Source: JANNRA01 sp031401035
Lineage (GTDB): Bacteria; Desulfobacterota; Binatia; HRBIN30; CADEER01
NCBI GenBank assembly: GCA_031401035.1
Contig: JANNRA010000111.1
Span: 1 to 13,982, forward strand
Direction of reading: 5' to 3'
Length of the DNA: 13,982 bases
Shown here one piece after another: positions 1-6,388 of the stretch. The notes under the pieces are model-generated. The model worked only from the letters and a program-made list of their open reading frames with translations, did not search any database and was not told the origin of the DNA. The stretch's first letter is position 1; every line of letters begins with the position of its first letter. Both the position numbers and the translations under genes were made by a program.

Positions 1-29
1 CCCACAGGGAGAGGGTCAGGGTGAGGGGA
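1..29. repeat. Probable arm of a dispersed intergenic palindrome, cut by the window edge
   Basis: The first 29 bases are a purine-rich run built from CAGGGAGAGGGTCAGGG followed by TGAGGGG. It is unlike the mixed coding sequence nearby. From memory, this GGGAGAGGGTCAGGGTGAGGG style is typical of dispersed intergenic palindromes in many GC-rich genomes, where it pairs with a CCCTCTCCC arm. The partner arm would lie before base 1 and is not visible, so the assignment is a recollection of pattern, not proof. Confidence 0.35.
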
Positions 30-131
30 TTGCAAGAACTTCGCTTATGTCCTTGTTGCACAGGTGCAAGGAACTCGTCTGGTACAGGCGCCCTTGGCGG
101 ACAGACCACGGTGCATGTCGCGAAGCGGGGG

Positions 132-161
132 ATTCTGTCGACAACCCATTCTGTCGACAAC
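132..161. promoter_or_regulatory. Tandem operator-like repeats upstream of the acyl-CoA ligase
   Basis: ATTCTGTCGACAAC occurs twice, at 132-145 and 148-161, separated by two bases (period 16). Each copy contains the 8-base palindrome TGTCGACA (136-143 and 152-159). They end 61 bases before the GTG start of the acyl-CoA ligase, in a gap with visibly lower GC than the genes. A possible -10 element, GCTAAT, lies at 175-180 just downstream, so a protein bound at the second copy could overlap the polymerase site. A paired binding site for a dimeric repressor or activator of the ligase is the natural reading. The regulator is not in the window and I do not recognise the motif. Confidence 0.4.
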
Positions 162-208
162 GCTTGGGGCCGCTGCTAATCGACGCGGCTGATTCCGCAG
201 TATGTCGT

Positions 209-215
209 AAGGAGG
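209..215 (+). promoter_or_regulatory. Ribosome binding site fixing a GTG start
   Basis: AAGGAGG at 209-215 is a near-perfect anti-16S match with a 7-base spacer to the GTG at 223. It decides that the acyl-CoA ligase starts at GTG 223 and not at a later in-frame ATG. Confidence 0.8.
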
Positions 216-222
216 CATTCCC

Positions 223-2052
223 GTGGCAGCAGCACCGCCGCTGGCTTTCGAGGCCGGCTTTACCGTTGGCGAGCAGATCGAGGCGCGCGCGGCGCATCCG
301 ATCGCCGGCAAGAAGACTCTGCTCATGCACGGCGACCGCAGCTGGACCTACGCCCAGTTCCGCGATGAGAGCGTGCGCACCGCGCACTTCCTGCTGCGTC
401 GCCTCGGCGCCATCGACGATGGGCGCCCCGGCCACGTCGCCATGGTCCTCGAGAATCACCTCGAGCTGCTGTCGCTCTATGGCGGCTGCGCCTACGCCGG
501 CCTGACGCTCTTCGGCGTCAACAGCGGTCTGCGCGGCGAGGTGCTCGCCGGGGTCCTCAACCAATCGCGCGCCCGCCTGCTGGTGGTCGACGAGAAGCTG
601 TGGCCGGAGTTCGAGCGCGTGCGCGGCGACCTCAAACACGTCGCCGCCGAGAACGTGCTGGTGCTCAAGACCGGCGCCGGCGACTTCGACGCGGCCGCCG
701 ATCTGGTCGCCTGCATGACGCGCGAGATCGGTGCCAGCGGCGCTTCGCTCGACGCGCCGTCGCGCCAGGTCACGCCGGACACCAATCTCATGGTCATCTA
801 CACCTCGGGCACCACCGGGCTGCCGAAGGGCATCAACAACAACCATACCAAGCTCTGCATGACCGGGTTCGGCGTCTCCACGAACCTCGGCCTCGGCCAG
901 GACGACGTCGGCTACGGCTGCATGCCGCTGTTCCACTCCAACGCCATGTTCGTCGGCTTCATGCCGGCCTTCTGGGTGGGCGGCGCGATGGCCATCCGCG
1001 AACGCTTCAGCGCCAGCCAGTTCGTCCCCGACGTGCTGCGCCACGGCGTCACGTTCTGGAACTACGTGGGCGAGCCGGTGCACTACGTGCTCGGCGCCAT
1101 CGAGAAGCAGTACGGCGGCGACGAGGCGCGTATCCAGCGCGAGATCACCGACAATCCGAAGAACAAGTTCCGCTATGCGGTCGGCAACGGCGCCGCCCCG
1201 CCGGACATCGACCGCTTCATGCGCTGGATGGGGCTCGAGGAGATGTTCGAGCTCTACGGGTCGACCGAAGCGGCGATCAGCACCTTCCGCCGCAAGGGCG
1301 ATCCGCGCGGGTCGGTGGGCGAGATCCTCGACGCGGCGGTGCAGATCCTCGACGGCAACGGCACCGAGTGCCCGTCGGCGCAGCTCGGCAGTGACGGCAA
1401 GCTGCTCAACTACGAGCAGTGCGTCGGCGAGATCTGCCGCGTCGCCGCCGATACCGGGCTGTTCCAGGGCTACTTCGACAACCCGAAGGCGAACACCGAG
1501 AAGTACCGCAACGGCGTCTATCATTCCGGCGATCTCGGCCACGTGCTGACCGTCGACGGGCGCCGCTACCTGTTCTTCGACGGACGCACCGACGACTGGA
1601 TCCGCAAGGACGGCGAGAACTTCTCGGCCGGTCAGGTCGGGCGCATCCTCTCCGAGCACGCCGACGTGCAGCTGGCGGTGTCCTACGGCGTGCCGTGCTC
1701 GGTGTCGGATGAGTTGGTGATGGCGGCGATCAAGATGCGCGACGGCGCCCGCTTCGATGCGCAGGGGTTCTTCGCCTGGTGCGATGCGCAGGTCAACGGT
1801 GCCAGCATGGACCGCAAGTGGTTCCCCGACTTCATCCGCGTCGTCGAGGACTTCGAGTTCACCCAGACGCAGAAGGTCCTGGTGCGCAACTACAAGAAGG
1901 TGCACTTCGATCTGCAGCGGCTGCCGGCGAACGAGCCGGTGTACTGGCGGCAGCGCGGCGACACGACGTTCAAGCCGCTGACGCAGGCGGACTACGCGGG
2001 GCTGCGGGCCGAGTTCAAGGCGCGTGAGAAACTGGAGTTGCTGGACCGCTGA
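223..2052 (+). CDS. FATP-like AMP-forming acyl-CoA ligase
   Basis: This 609-residue protein belongs to the ANL adenylating superfamily. It should activate a carboxylic acid, probably a fatty or other hydrophobic acid, to acyl-AMP and then acyl-CoA. The ATP loop YTSGTTGLPK is at 193-202, the A5-like LYGSTE at 344-349 and the ATP-ribose Asp in SGDLG at 437. The block FFDGRTDDWIRKDGENFS (451-468) resembles the FATP/very-long-chain acyl-CoA synthetase signature more than ordinary FadD. The C-terminal lysine is probably K551 in TQTQK, where the common GK is altered. No N-terminal membrane segment is seen, unlike animal FATPs, so it is probably cytosolic. GTG start with a strong ribosome binding site. 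It stands alone on its strand, with operator-like repeats upstream and a hairpin immediately downstream. The family is secure; the substrate is not. Confidence 0.9.
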   Translation: MAAAPPLAFEAGFTVGEQIEARAAHPIAGKKTLLMHGDRSWTYAQFRDESVRTAHFLLRRLGAIDDGRPGHVAMVLENHLELLSLYGGCAYAGLTLFGVNSGLRGEVLAGVLNQSRARLLVVDEKLWPEFERVRGDLKHVAAENVLVLKTGAGDFDAAADLVACMTREIGASGASLDAPSRQVTPDTNLMVIYTSGTTGLPKGINNNHTKLCMTGFGVSTNLGLGQDDVGYGCMPLFHSNAMFVGFMPAFWVGGAMAIRERFSASQFVPDVLRHGVTFWNYVGEPVHYVLGAIEKQYGGDEARIQREITDNPKNKFRYAVGNGAAPPDIDRFMRWMGLEEMFELYGSTEAAISTFRRKGDPRGSVGEILDAAVQILDGNGTECPSAQLGSDGKLLNYEQCVGEICRVAADTGLFQGYFDNPKANTEKYRNGVYHSGDLGHVLTVDGRRYLFFDGRTDDWIRKDGENFSAGQVGRILSEHADVQLAVSYGVPCSVSDELVMAAIKMRDGARFDAQGFFAWCDAQVNGASMDRKWFPDFIRVVEDFEFTQTQKVLVRNYKKVHFDLQRLPANEPVYWRQRGDTTFKPLTQADYAGLRAEFKAREKLELLDR

Positions 2053-2057
2053 GTACG

Positions 2058-2095
2058 GGACGGGAAGGGGCGGCAGTCGCCGCCCCTTCCCGTCC
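2058..2095. terminator. Perfect 17-bp hairpin between convergent genes
   Basis: The arm GGACGGGAAGGGGCGGC (2058-2074) and its exact complement at 2079-2095 enclose a 4-base loop AGTC. It fills the 48-base gap between the stop of the acyl-CoA ligase (+) and the stop of the luciferase-like gene (-), so it can serve both as a bidirectional terminator. There is no clear T-tract on either side, which is common in very GC-rich genomes; rho-independent action is inferred from position and stem strength. Confidence 0.75.
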
Positions 2096-2100
2096 GTCCA

Positions 2101-3081
2101 TCAGTGCACCGCCGGCATCACGTCGCGCGCCAGGCGCTCCATCTGATCCGCCGACTGGATCGAGAACACCAGCTGCGACACGTCCCACTCGCGCGCCCGG
2201 CGATTGATCTCAGCGGCGATGGCGTCGGGGGTGCCGACCAGCGCCAGTGGCGACTGCGGCACCGCCGCCGGCGGAATCTTGAAGAATCCCGCCAGGGCCT
2301 GACAGGCCGACTCGGTGGCGGCCGCCGAGTCGGTGATCATGGTGGTGAAGGCGACGTTGCTGATGCGGATCGCCGCGCCGTCGCGCCCGAGCCGCGCCGC
2401 CTCGGCGCGCACGAACGCCACCTTGGCGCGAAACGCCGCGTCGGTGAGCTTGGCGGTCTCGGCGGTGGAGATGTAGCCGGGGGCGCCGACGGTGGCGATG
2501 ATGTTGACGACGTCGGCATGCTTGGCGGCGAGACGCAGCAGGCCCTTGCCGCCGCCGCCGAGCAGGATCGGCGGATGCGGACGCTGCAGCGGCTTGGGGT
2601 GCAGCAGGGCATCGGTGAAGCGGTAGTGGGCGCCGGCGAACGTCGTCCGCTCCTCGGTCCACAGCGAGCGCATCACGGTCAGGGCCTCGTCGAGCATCGC
2701 CAGTCGGGTGGGCATGTCCGGGTAGGGAATGCCGGTCATGCGGAACTCGCTCGCCGTCCAGCCGGTGCCGATGCCGCAGAAGAGGCGGCCGCCGCCCAGA
2801 TGATCGAGCGAGGTGAGGCTCTGCGCCATCACCGCCGGGTGGCGGAAGAGGTTGCAGAGGACGAGGTGCCCGACGCGGACCGTGCGCGTCGCCTCGAGGA
2901 CCACCGCGGCGCGCAGCATCGGGTCGTACGAGAGATGGCCGGCGTCGGTCATGTGCTCCGGTCCTTCGTAGATCAGGTGGTCGGGCATCATGATGGTTTG
3001 GAAACCAAGCCCCTCCGCTGTCTGCGCCATGTCCTTCAGCTGCGGCCAATCGAGGTTCATGATCTGTACGCCGTACTCCAT
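2101..3081 (-). CDS. Luciferase-like (LLM class) flavin-dependent oxidoreductase
   Basis: This 326-residue protein matches the bacterial luciferase-like TIM-barrel family, which uses FMN or F420 for monooxygenation, dehydrogenation or reduction. Family landmarks are MPDHLIYEG (32-40), GRLFCGIGTGWTASEF (98-113) and the phosphate-binding ILLGGGGKGLLRLAAKHAD (172-190). It most resembles the F420-type branch, but cofactor choice cannot be proved from this. The start is the ATG of MEYGVQIM, with AGGAG 6 bases upstream (3088-3092). An in-frame ATG two codons earlier abuts that site. A GTG at 3237 overlaps the upstream stop but adds about 50 residues that do not look like this family. It is the last gene of the minus-strand run, 152 bases after the TIM-barrel gene, and ends at the shared hairpin. 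Substrate unknown. Confidence 0.9.
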   Translation of the reverse strand: MEYGVQIMNLDWPQLKDMAQTAEGLGFQTIMMPDHLIYEGPEHMTDAGHLSYDPMLRAAVVLEATRTVRVGHLVLCNLFRHPAVMAQSLTSLDHLGGGRLFCGIGTGWTASEFRMTGIPYPDMPTRLAMLDEALTVMRSLWTEERTTFAGAHYRFTDALLHPKPLQRPHPPILLGGGGKGLLRLAAKHADVVNIIATVGAPGYISTAETAKLTDAAFRAKVAFVRAEAARLGRDGAAIRISNVAFTTMITDSAAATESACQALAGFFKIPPAAVPQSPLALVGTPDAIAAEINRRAREWDVSQLVFSIQSADQMERLARDVMPAVH

Positions 3082-3233
3082 CGTCATCTCCTGTCGTGTT
3101 GGCCGTGTGGACGGCGCGGCTGCACCGCGGCAGCGTCGCTCAGTGATTGATGCAGGTTGACGCGCCCGTCGACGCGCAGGGAGGCGGTGGACGTGAAGCG
3201 GGCAATGCGTGGCGAGCGGACCATCTGCTTGCC

Positions 3234-4049
3234 TCACTCCGGTCCGCTGCCCGTGCCGGAGGGCGCAGACGCCAAGAGGGAGCGCACGAAGGCGGCGTCG
3301 CCGGCGAGCTTCTCCTCGACCGGGCGGGCGTCGGCGGCGAGGAACTCGATGGTGAACGGGCCGCGGTAGCCGGCGGCATGGGCGGCGGCAAGGATGGCGC
3401 GGTAGTCGAGCACGCCGTACTCGAGGGAGCCGCCGGGCATCAACGGACCATCGCCGTTCGGCTGGTAGTTCTTGAGATGGAAGTAGCGCGCCGCGCCGAC
3501 CAGCGCGGCGGCGTCGGCGGGTTGCGCCGCGGCGGCGTCGGCGGGCAGGAAGTCGAGCACCTGGTAGTTGAGGGCGCAGTTGGCGCGATCGACCGCGTCG
3601 AGCAGGCGCGCGATGCGCGCCGGGGTGTCGGCGAACGAGCCGAGGTGGCGCTCGATGACGACCGTGATGCCGTCGGGGGCGGCGGCGTCGCAGGCGCGGC
3701 GCAGCAGCGCGACCGTGGCGGCGGGATCGTTGCTGCCGTCGGGGATCGGTTCGGCCCAGACGCGCAGCAGGCGCGTCTCCAGCGCCGCGGCGATAGCGGC
3801 GGCGCGCTCGGCGTCGGCCTGCGTCACGTGGCCGAAGCGGCCCAGGTACGATCCGTAGGCGATCACCGGCAATCCGGCCGCGCGCACCGCGCGGCCGGCG
3901 GCGCGCGCCGCCTCGAGGCCGTCGGCGGGATCGAGATGCGGCGCGTGGGCGGTGACCTCGAGGCCGTCGACACCGGCCGCGGCGGCGAGGCGCGCCGCCG
4001 CGGCGAGCGGGCGATCGAGTGCGGAGTACGAGCAGAATCCGAGTGTCAT
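3234..4049 (-). CDS. Sugar phosphate isomerase/epimerase-like TIM-barrel protein
   Basis: This 271-residue protein looks like the xylose isomerase-like/AP-endonuclease-2 TIM-barrel superfamily, whose members isomerise or epimerise sugars, keto acids or inositols using a divalent metal. It starts MTLGFCSYSA and has GVDGLEV (26-32), VVIERH (130-135), YFHLKN (189-194) and TIEF (233-236). E133, H191 and E235 are the likely metal ligands. In NYQVLDF (161-167) the position often held by an aspartate seems to be Q163, so the metal site may be non-standard; this rests on eye alignment. The ATG at 4049 lies 7 bases after the dehydrogenase stop, with a GAGGGG-like site overlapping that stop. The two are therefore almost certainly co-transcribed and perhaps translationally coupled. 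Substrate not predictable. Confidence 0.8.
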   Translation of the reverse strand: MTLGFCSYSALDRPLAAAARLAAAAGVDGLEVTAHAPHLDPADGLEAARAAGRAVRAAGLPVIAYGSYLGRFGHVTQADAERAAAIAAALETRLLRVWAEPIPDGSNDPAATVALLRRACDAAAPDGITVVIERHLGSFADTPARIARLLDAVDRANCALNYQVLDFLPADAAAAQPADAAALVGAARYFHLKNYQPNGDGPLMPGGSLEYGVLDYRAILAAAHAAGYRGPFTIEFLAADARPVEEKLAGDAAFVRSLLASAPSGTGSGPE

Positions 4050-4056
4050 GAGCCCC

Positions 4057-5061
4057 TCAGGCCAGGCGCGCCAGATCCTCGCGCCGCACCGCATGGTGCA
4101 GCGGCTCACCGCGCGCCAGGCGGGCGATCTCGTCGATGGCGAGGTCGGCCATGCGGCGCGTCTCGCTGCCGAGCGCGCCGGCGATGTGCGGCGTCAGGAC
4201 GACGTTTGGCAGGTCGTAGAGGGGGGAGTCGGCCGGCAGGAGCTCGGGCTCGGTGGTGTCGAGCACCGCGTCGATGCGGCCGGCGACGAGTTCGGCGGTG
4301 AGCGCCGCAGCGTCGAGCAGCGAACCGCGCGCCGTGTTGATCAGGACGGCGCCGTCGCGCAGCAGCGCCAGGCGGCGGCGATCGAGCAGCTGGTGCGTCT
4401 CGGGCAGGGCGGGGGCGTGCAGACTGACGACGTCGCTGGCGGCGAGCAGCGCGTCGAGTTCTACCCAGCGCGCGCCGAGTGCGGCGGCGGCGCCGGCATC
4501 GACCCAGGGATCGTACAGCAGCACCTCGAAGTCGAACGGGCGCAGCAGCGCCAGGACGCGGCGTCCGACCTGCGAGGCGCCGACGATGCCGACCACCTTG
4601 CGGTAGTTGCCCAGCCCCGGCGCCTCGGCCGGCCACAGCCGGAAGGCGCGCAGGGCGCGGTAGCGTTGCTGCAGGTGGAAGACGCGCTTGTTGGCGAAGA
4701 GGATCGCCGCCAGGGTGTACTCGGCTACCGGCAGCGCGTTGGCGGCGGCGGCGGAGCTGACCTGCAGTCCGCGCTGCCAGCAGGAGTCGGTGACGTGCAG
4801 CTTGACCGTGCCGGCCGCGTGCACGACGGCGCGCAGGCGCGGCGCTTGCGCCAGGACCGACTCGTCGAGCGGCGGGCAGCCCCAACTGGTGAGGAGGATC
4901 TCCGCCTGCGGCAGCAACGCCGCGGCGCGCGCGTCGGCGAGCGCGGTCAGCGGCTCGCGCTCGGGCACCGCGGCGACCGCCTCCAGGCGCGTCCACTGCT
5001 CCGGCCCGAGCAACTCGGCGGTGAAGTAGGGCACCATGGCGAGCACGACGACGGGACGCAC
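4057..5061 (-). CDS. D-isomer-specific 2-hydroxyacid dehydrogenase
   Basis: An NAD(P)-dependent D-2-hydroxyacid dehydrogenase of about 334 residues, the usual family size, interconverting a 2-hydroxy acid and a 2-keto acid. The nucleotide-binding loop is VGIVGASQVGRRV (157-169), where the middle glycine of GxGxxG is Ser. The catalytic set is R245 in NTARGSLLD, E271 in TTEPE and H292 in LTPHIAGA, all present. The start is uncertain. I chose GTG at 5061, preceded by AGGGG with a very short spacer, because the protein then begins PVVVLAMVPYF as family members do. The open frame continues upstream to 5232 but that part is low-complexity and would overlap the next gene. It is followed 7 bases later by the TIM-barrel gene. 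The exact acid (glycerate, phosphoglycerate or other) cannot be told. Confidence 0.9.
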   Translation of the reverse strand: MRPVVVLAMVPYFTAELLGPEQWTRLEAVAAVPEREPLTALADARAAALLPQAEILLTSWGCPPLDESVLAQAPRLRAVVHAAGTVKLHVTDSCWQRGLQVSSAAAANALPVAEYTLAAILFANKRVFHLQQRYRALRAFRLWPAEAPGLGNYRKVVGIVGASQVGRRVLALLRPFDFEVLLYDPWVDAGAAAALGARWVELDALLAASDVVSLHAPALPETHQLLDRRRLALLRDGAVLINTARGSLLDAAALTAELVAGRIDAVLDTTEPELLPADSPLYDLPNVVLTPHIAGALGSETRRMADLAIDEIARLARGEPLHHAVRREDLARLA

Positions 5062-5069
5062 AACCCCTG

Positions 5070-5097
5070 CGTAGGCGCGGCGCTTGTGAGGTGTCAA
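5070..5097 (-). promoter_or_regulatory. Candidate promoter for the dehydrogenase operon
   Basis: On the minus strand a perfect TTGACA (5097-5092) is followed, after 17-18 bases, by CTACGC or TACGCA at the -10 position. The -10 match is poor. If used, transcription would begin within a few bases of the chosen GTG, giving an almost leaderless transcript. Only the -35 hexamer is persuasive. Confidence 0.25.
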
Positions 5098-5131
5098 ACC
5101 GTACCGGGGCGAGGCAGGAGCGGCGCGCCGG

Positions 5132-5530
5132 TCAGGGCGGCGGCGCGTCGCGGCGGGCGCCGCCGAACAGGCGTCGCGGTCCGTCCCACGCCACCTGCTT
5201 GACGAGCCAGAATGGTGCCCCGGTGACCGCATAGGCGCCGTTCGCCGCCGCGCCGCCCACGGCCGTGGCGCAGAAGCCGGCGAAGCTACCGAAGTTGGCG
5301 CGGCCGACGCTGCCGGCGACCAGGTCGTAGGGGAGGCAGGCGAACGTCGCGGCGCTGCCGACCAGCACCAGGGTCGTCATACCGACCGCCTGTGCCGGCC
5401 ACTCGACGAACGGTCCATCGCTGGCGTAGGTGGCGAGCGTGACGAAGCGCCCCTTGGCGCCGTCGCTGGCGCCGGCGCCAGGGGGCGCGGCCGCGACCAG
5501 GGCCAGGGCGAGCAGCAGGGTGGAGCGCAT
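5132..5530 (-). CDS. Small exported or membrane protein of unknown function
   Basis: A 132-residue protein I do not recognise. It begins MRSTLLLALALVAAAPPGAG, a clear signal peptide with a likely cleavage after AGA at residue 21. Two hydrophobic stretches follow (about 48-66 and 82-103), with cysteines at 65 and 87. The end is conserved-looking: GAPFWLVKQVAW (104-115), then a basic, proline-rich tail. The sequence between the stretches (CLPYDLVAG) is reminiscent of small envelope proteins, but no family can be named. The signal peptide and the absence of a better alternative frame argue that it is real. There is no convincing ribosome binding site at ATG 5530. It lies between superoxide dismutase (181-base gap) and the dehydrogenase (70-base gap) on the same strand. 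Confidence 0.65.
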   Translation of the reverse strand: MRSTLLLALALVAAAPPGAGASDGAKGRFVTLATYASDGPFVEWPAQAVGMTTLVLVGSAATFACLPYDLVAGSVGRANFGSFAGFCATAVGGAAANGAYAVTGAPFWLVKQVAWDGPRRLFGGARRDAPPP

Positions 5531-5711
5531 CGGCTAGCGGCGCATACCAAGCTCGCGGCGGGCAGGCCAGTGCCGCTCAGGCGCCGAAGAGGCGGCGCGG
5601 CTGGCGGTGGCGGCGAGGGCGGTGGCGATCTCGAAGGTCCGCGGGGCGTGGCGTTGGCGGCTGGTCACCGGGCGATCCCTACCAGAACCAGCCGCGCAGC
5701 GTCCGCCCCGG

Positions 5712-6326
5712 CTAGAGTCCGAGGTCGAGGTGGCGCGCCTTGGCGAAGCGCGCCGCGACGTCCGGCCAGTGCACCAGCTTCCAGAATGCCTGCACCCAAT
5801 CGCCCTTGACGTTGCGGTACTGCAGGTAAAAGGCGTGCTCCCACATGTCGAGGGCGAGTAGCGGCACGGTGCCGTTGCCGATGTTGCCCTGGTGGTCGTA
5901 CACCTGCTCGACGACCAGGCGCTGGCCGACCGGCTCCCAGGCCAGCGTGCTCCACCCCGAGCCCTGTACGGCCATCGCCGACTCGGTCAGCTGGCGTTGC
6001 ATGGCATCGTAGTCGCCGAAGGACTCGGCGATAGCGGCGAGCAGCTCGCCGTCGGGGCGACCACCGCCCTTGGGGTTGAGGTTCTTCCACAACAGCGAAT
6101 GCAGGACGTGGCCGGAGACGTGAAAGGCGAGGTTCTTCTGCAACTGGTTGATGGCGCCGTAGTCGGCCTTGCTGCGCGCCTCGGCGAGTTTGTCGATGGT
6201 GGTGTTGGCCCCCGCCACGTAGGCGGCGTGGTGCTTGCCGTGGTGCAGCGCCAGCACCTCGGCGGCGTAGTGCGGCTCGAGTGCGGCATAGTCATAGGCG
6301 AGCTCGGGTAGGATGTACTTCTTCAT
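5712..6326 (-). CDS. sodA: Fe/Mn superoxide dismutase
   Basis: A full-length 204-residue cytosolic superoxide dismutase that converts superoxide to hydrogen peroxide and oxygen. Metal ligands by family position are H28 (LHHGKHHAAYV), H76 (GHVLHSLLW), D160 and H164 (LDMWEHAFYLQY). The pattern GHVLH at the second ligand and YDHQGN at 143-148 is close to the mycobacterial/actinobacterial type. In that type a histidine (here H145) occupies the place of the usual second-sphere glutamine. Iron versus manganese therefore cannot be read from sequence, and the symbol is by similarity only. Strong AGGAGG ribosome binding site (6331-6336), 4 bases before ATG. It lies 62 bases downstream of the YedZ-like gene on the same strand, so the two may share a transcript. 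Confidence 0.97.
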   Translation of the reverse strand: MKKYILPELAYDYAALEPHYAAEVLALHHGKHHAAYVAGANTTIDKLAEARSKADYGAINQLQKNLAFHVSGHVLHSLLWKNLNPKGGGRPDGELLAAIAESFGDYDAMQRQLTESAMAVQGSGWSTLAWEPVGQRLVVEQVYDHQGNIGNGTVPLLALDMWEHAFYLQYRNVKGDWVQAFWKLVHWPDVAARFAKARHLDLGL

Positions 6327-6388
6327 GCGTCCTCCTGTGTGCGGTTGACGCTACCAGTCTGATCGCGCGGCGAAAGCAGGGGCGGCGC

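Noticed and set aside
16..1905. A 629-codon open frame antisense to the acyl-CoA ligase
   Set aside because: It is histidine-, alanine- and valine-rich with no family motifs and mirrors the GC-biased third positions of the sense gene, which carries all ANL motifs.
3082..3237. N-terminal extension of the luciferase-like gene from a GTG whose GTGA overlaps the upstream stop
   Set aside because: The extra residues do not resemble the family, and AGGAG six bases before ATG 3081 gives a proper start.
5062..5232. Longer dehydrogenase start at 5232
   Set aside because: The added residues are Arg/Pro/Ser-rich non-family sequence and would overlap the small membrane protein gene.
5595..5697. Exact 10-bp inverted repeat GCGCGGCTGG / CCAGCCGCGC with an 83-base gap, in the 181-base gap after superoxide dismutase
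   Set aside because: Long loop and GC-only arms are expected by chance in this composition; nothing else in the gap supports an RNA or element.
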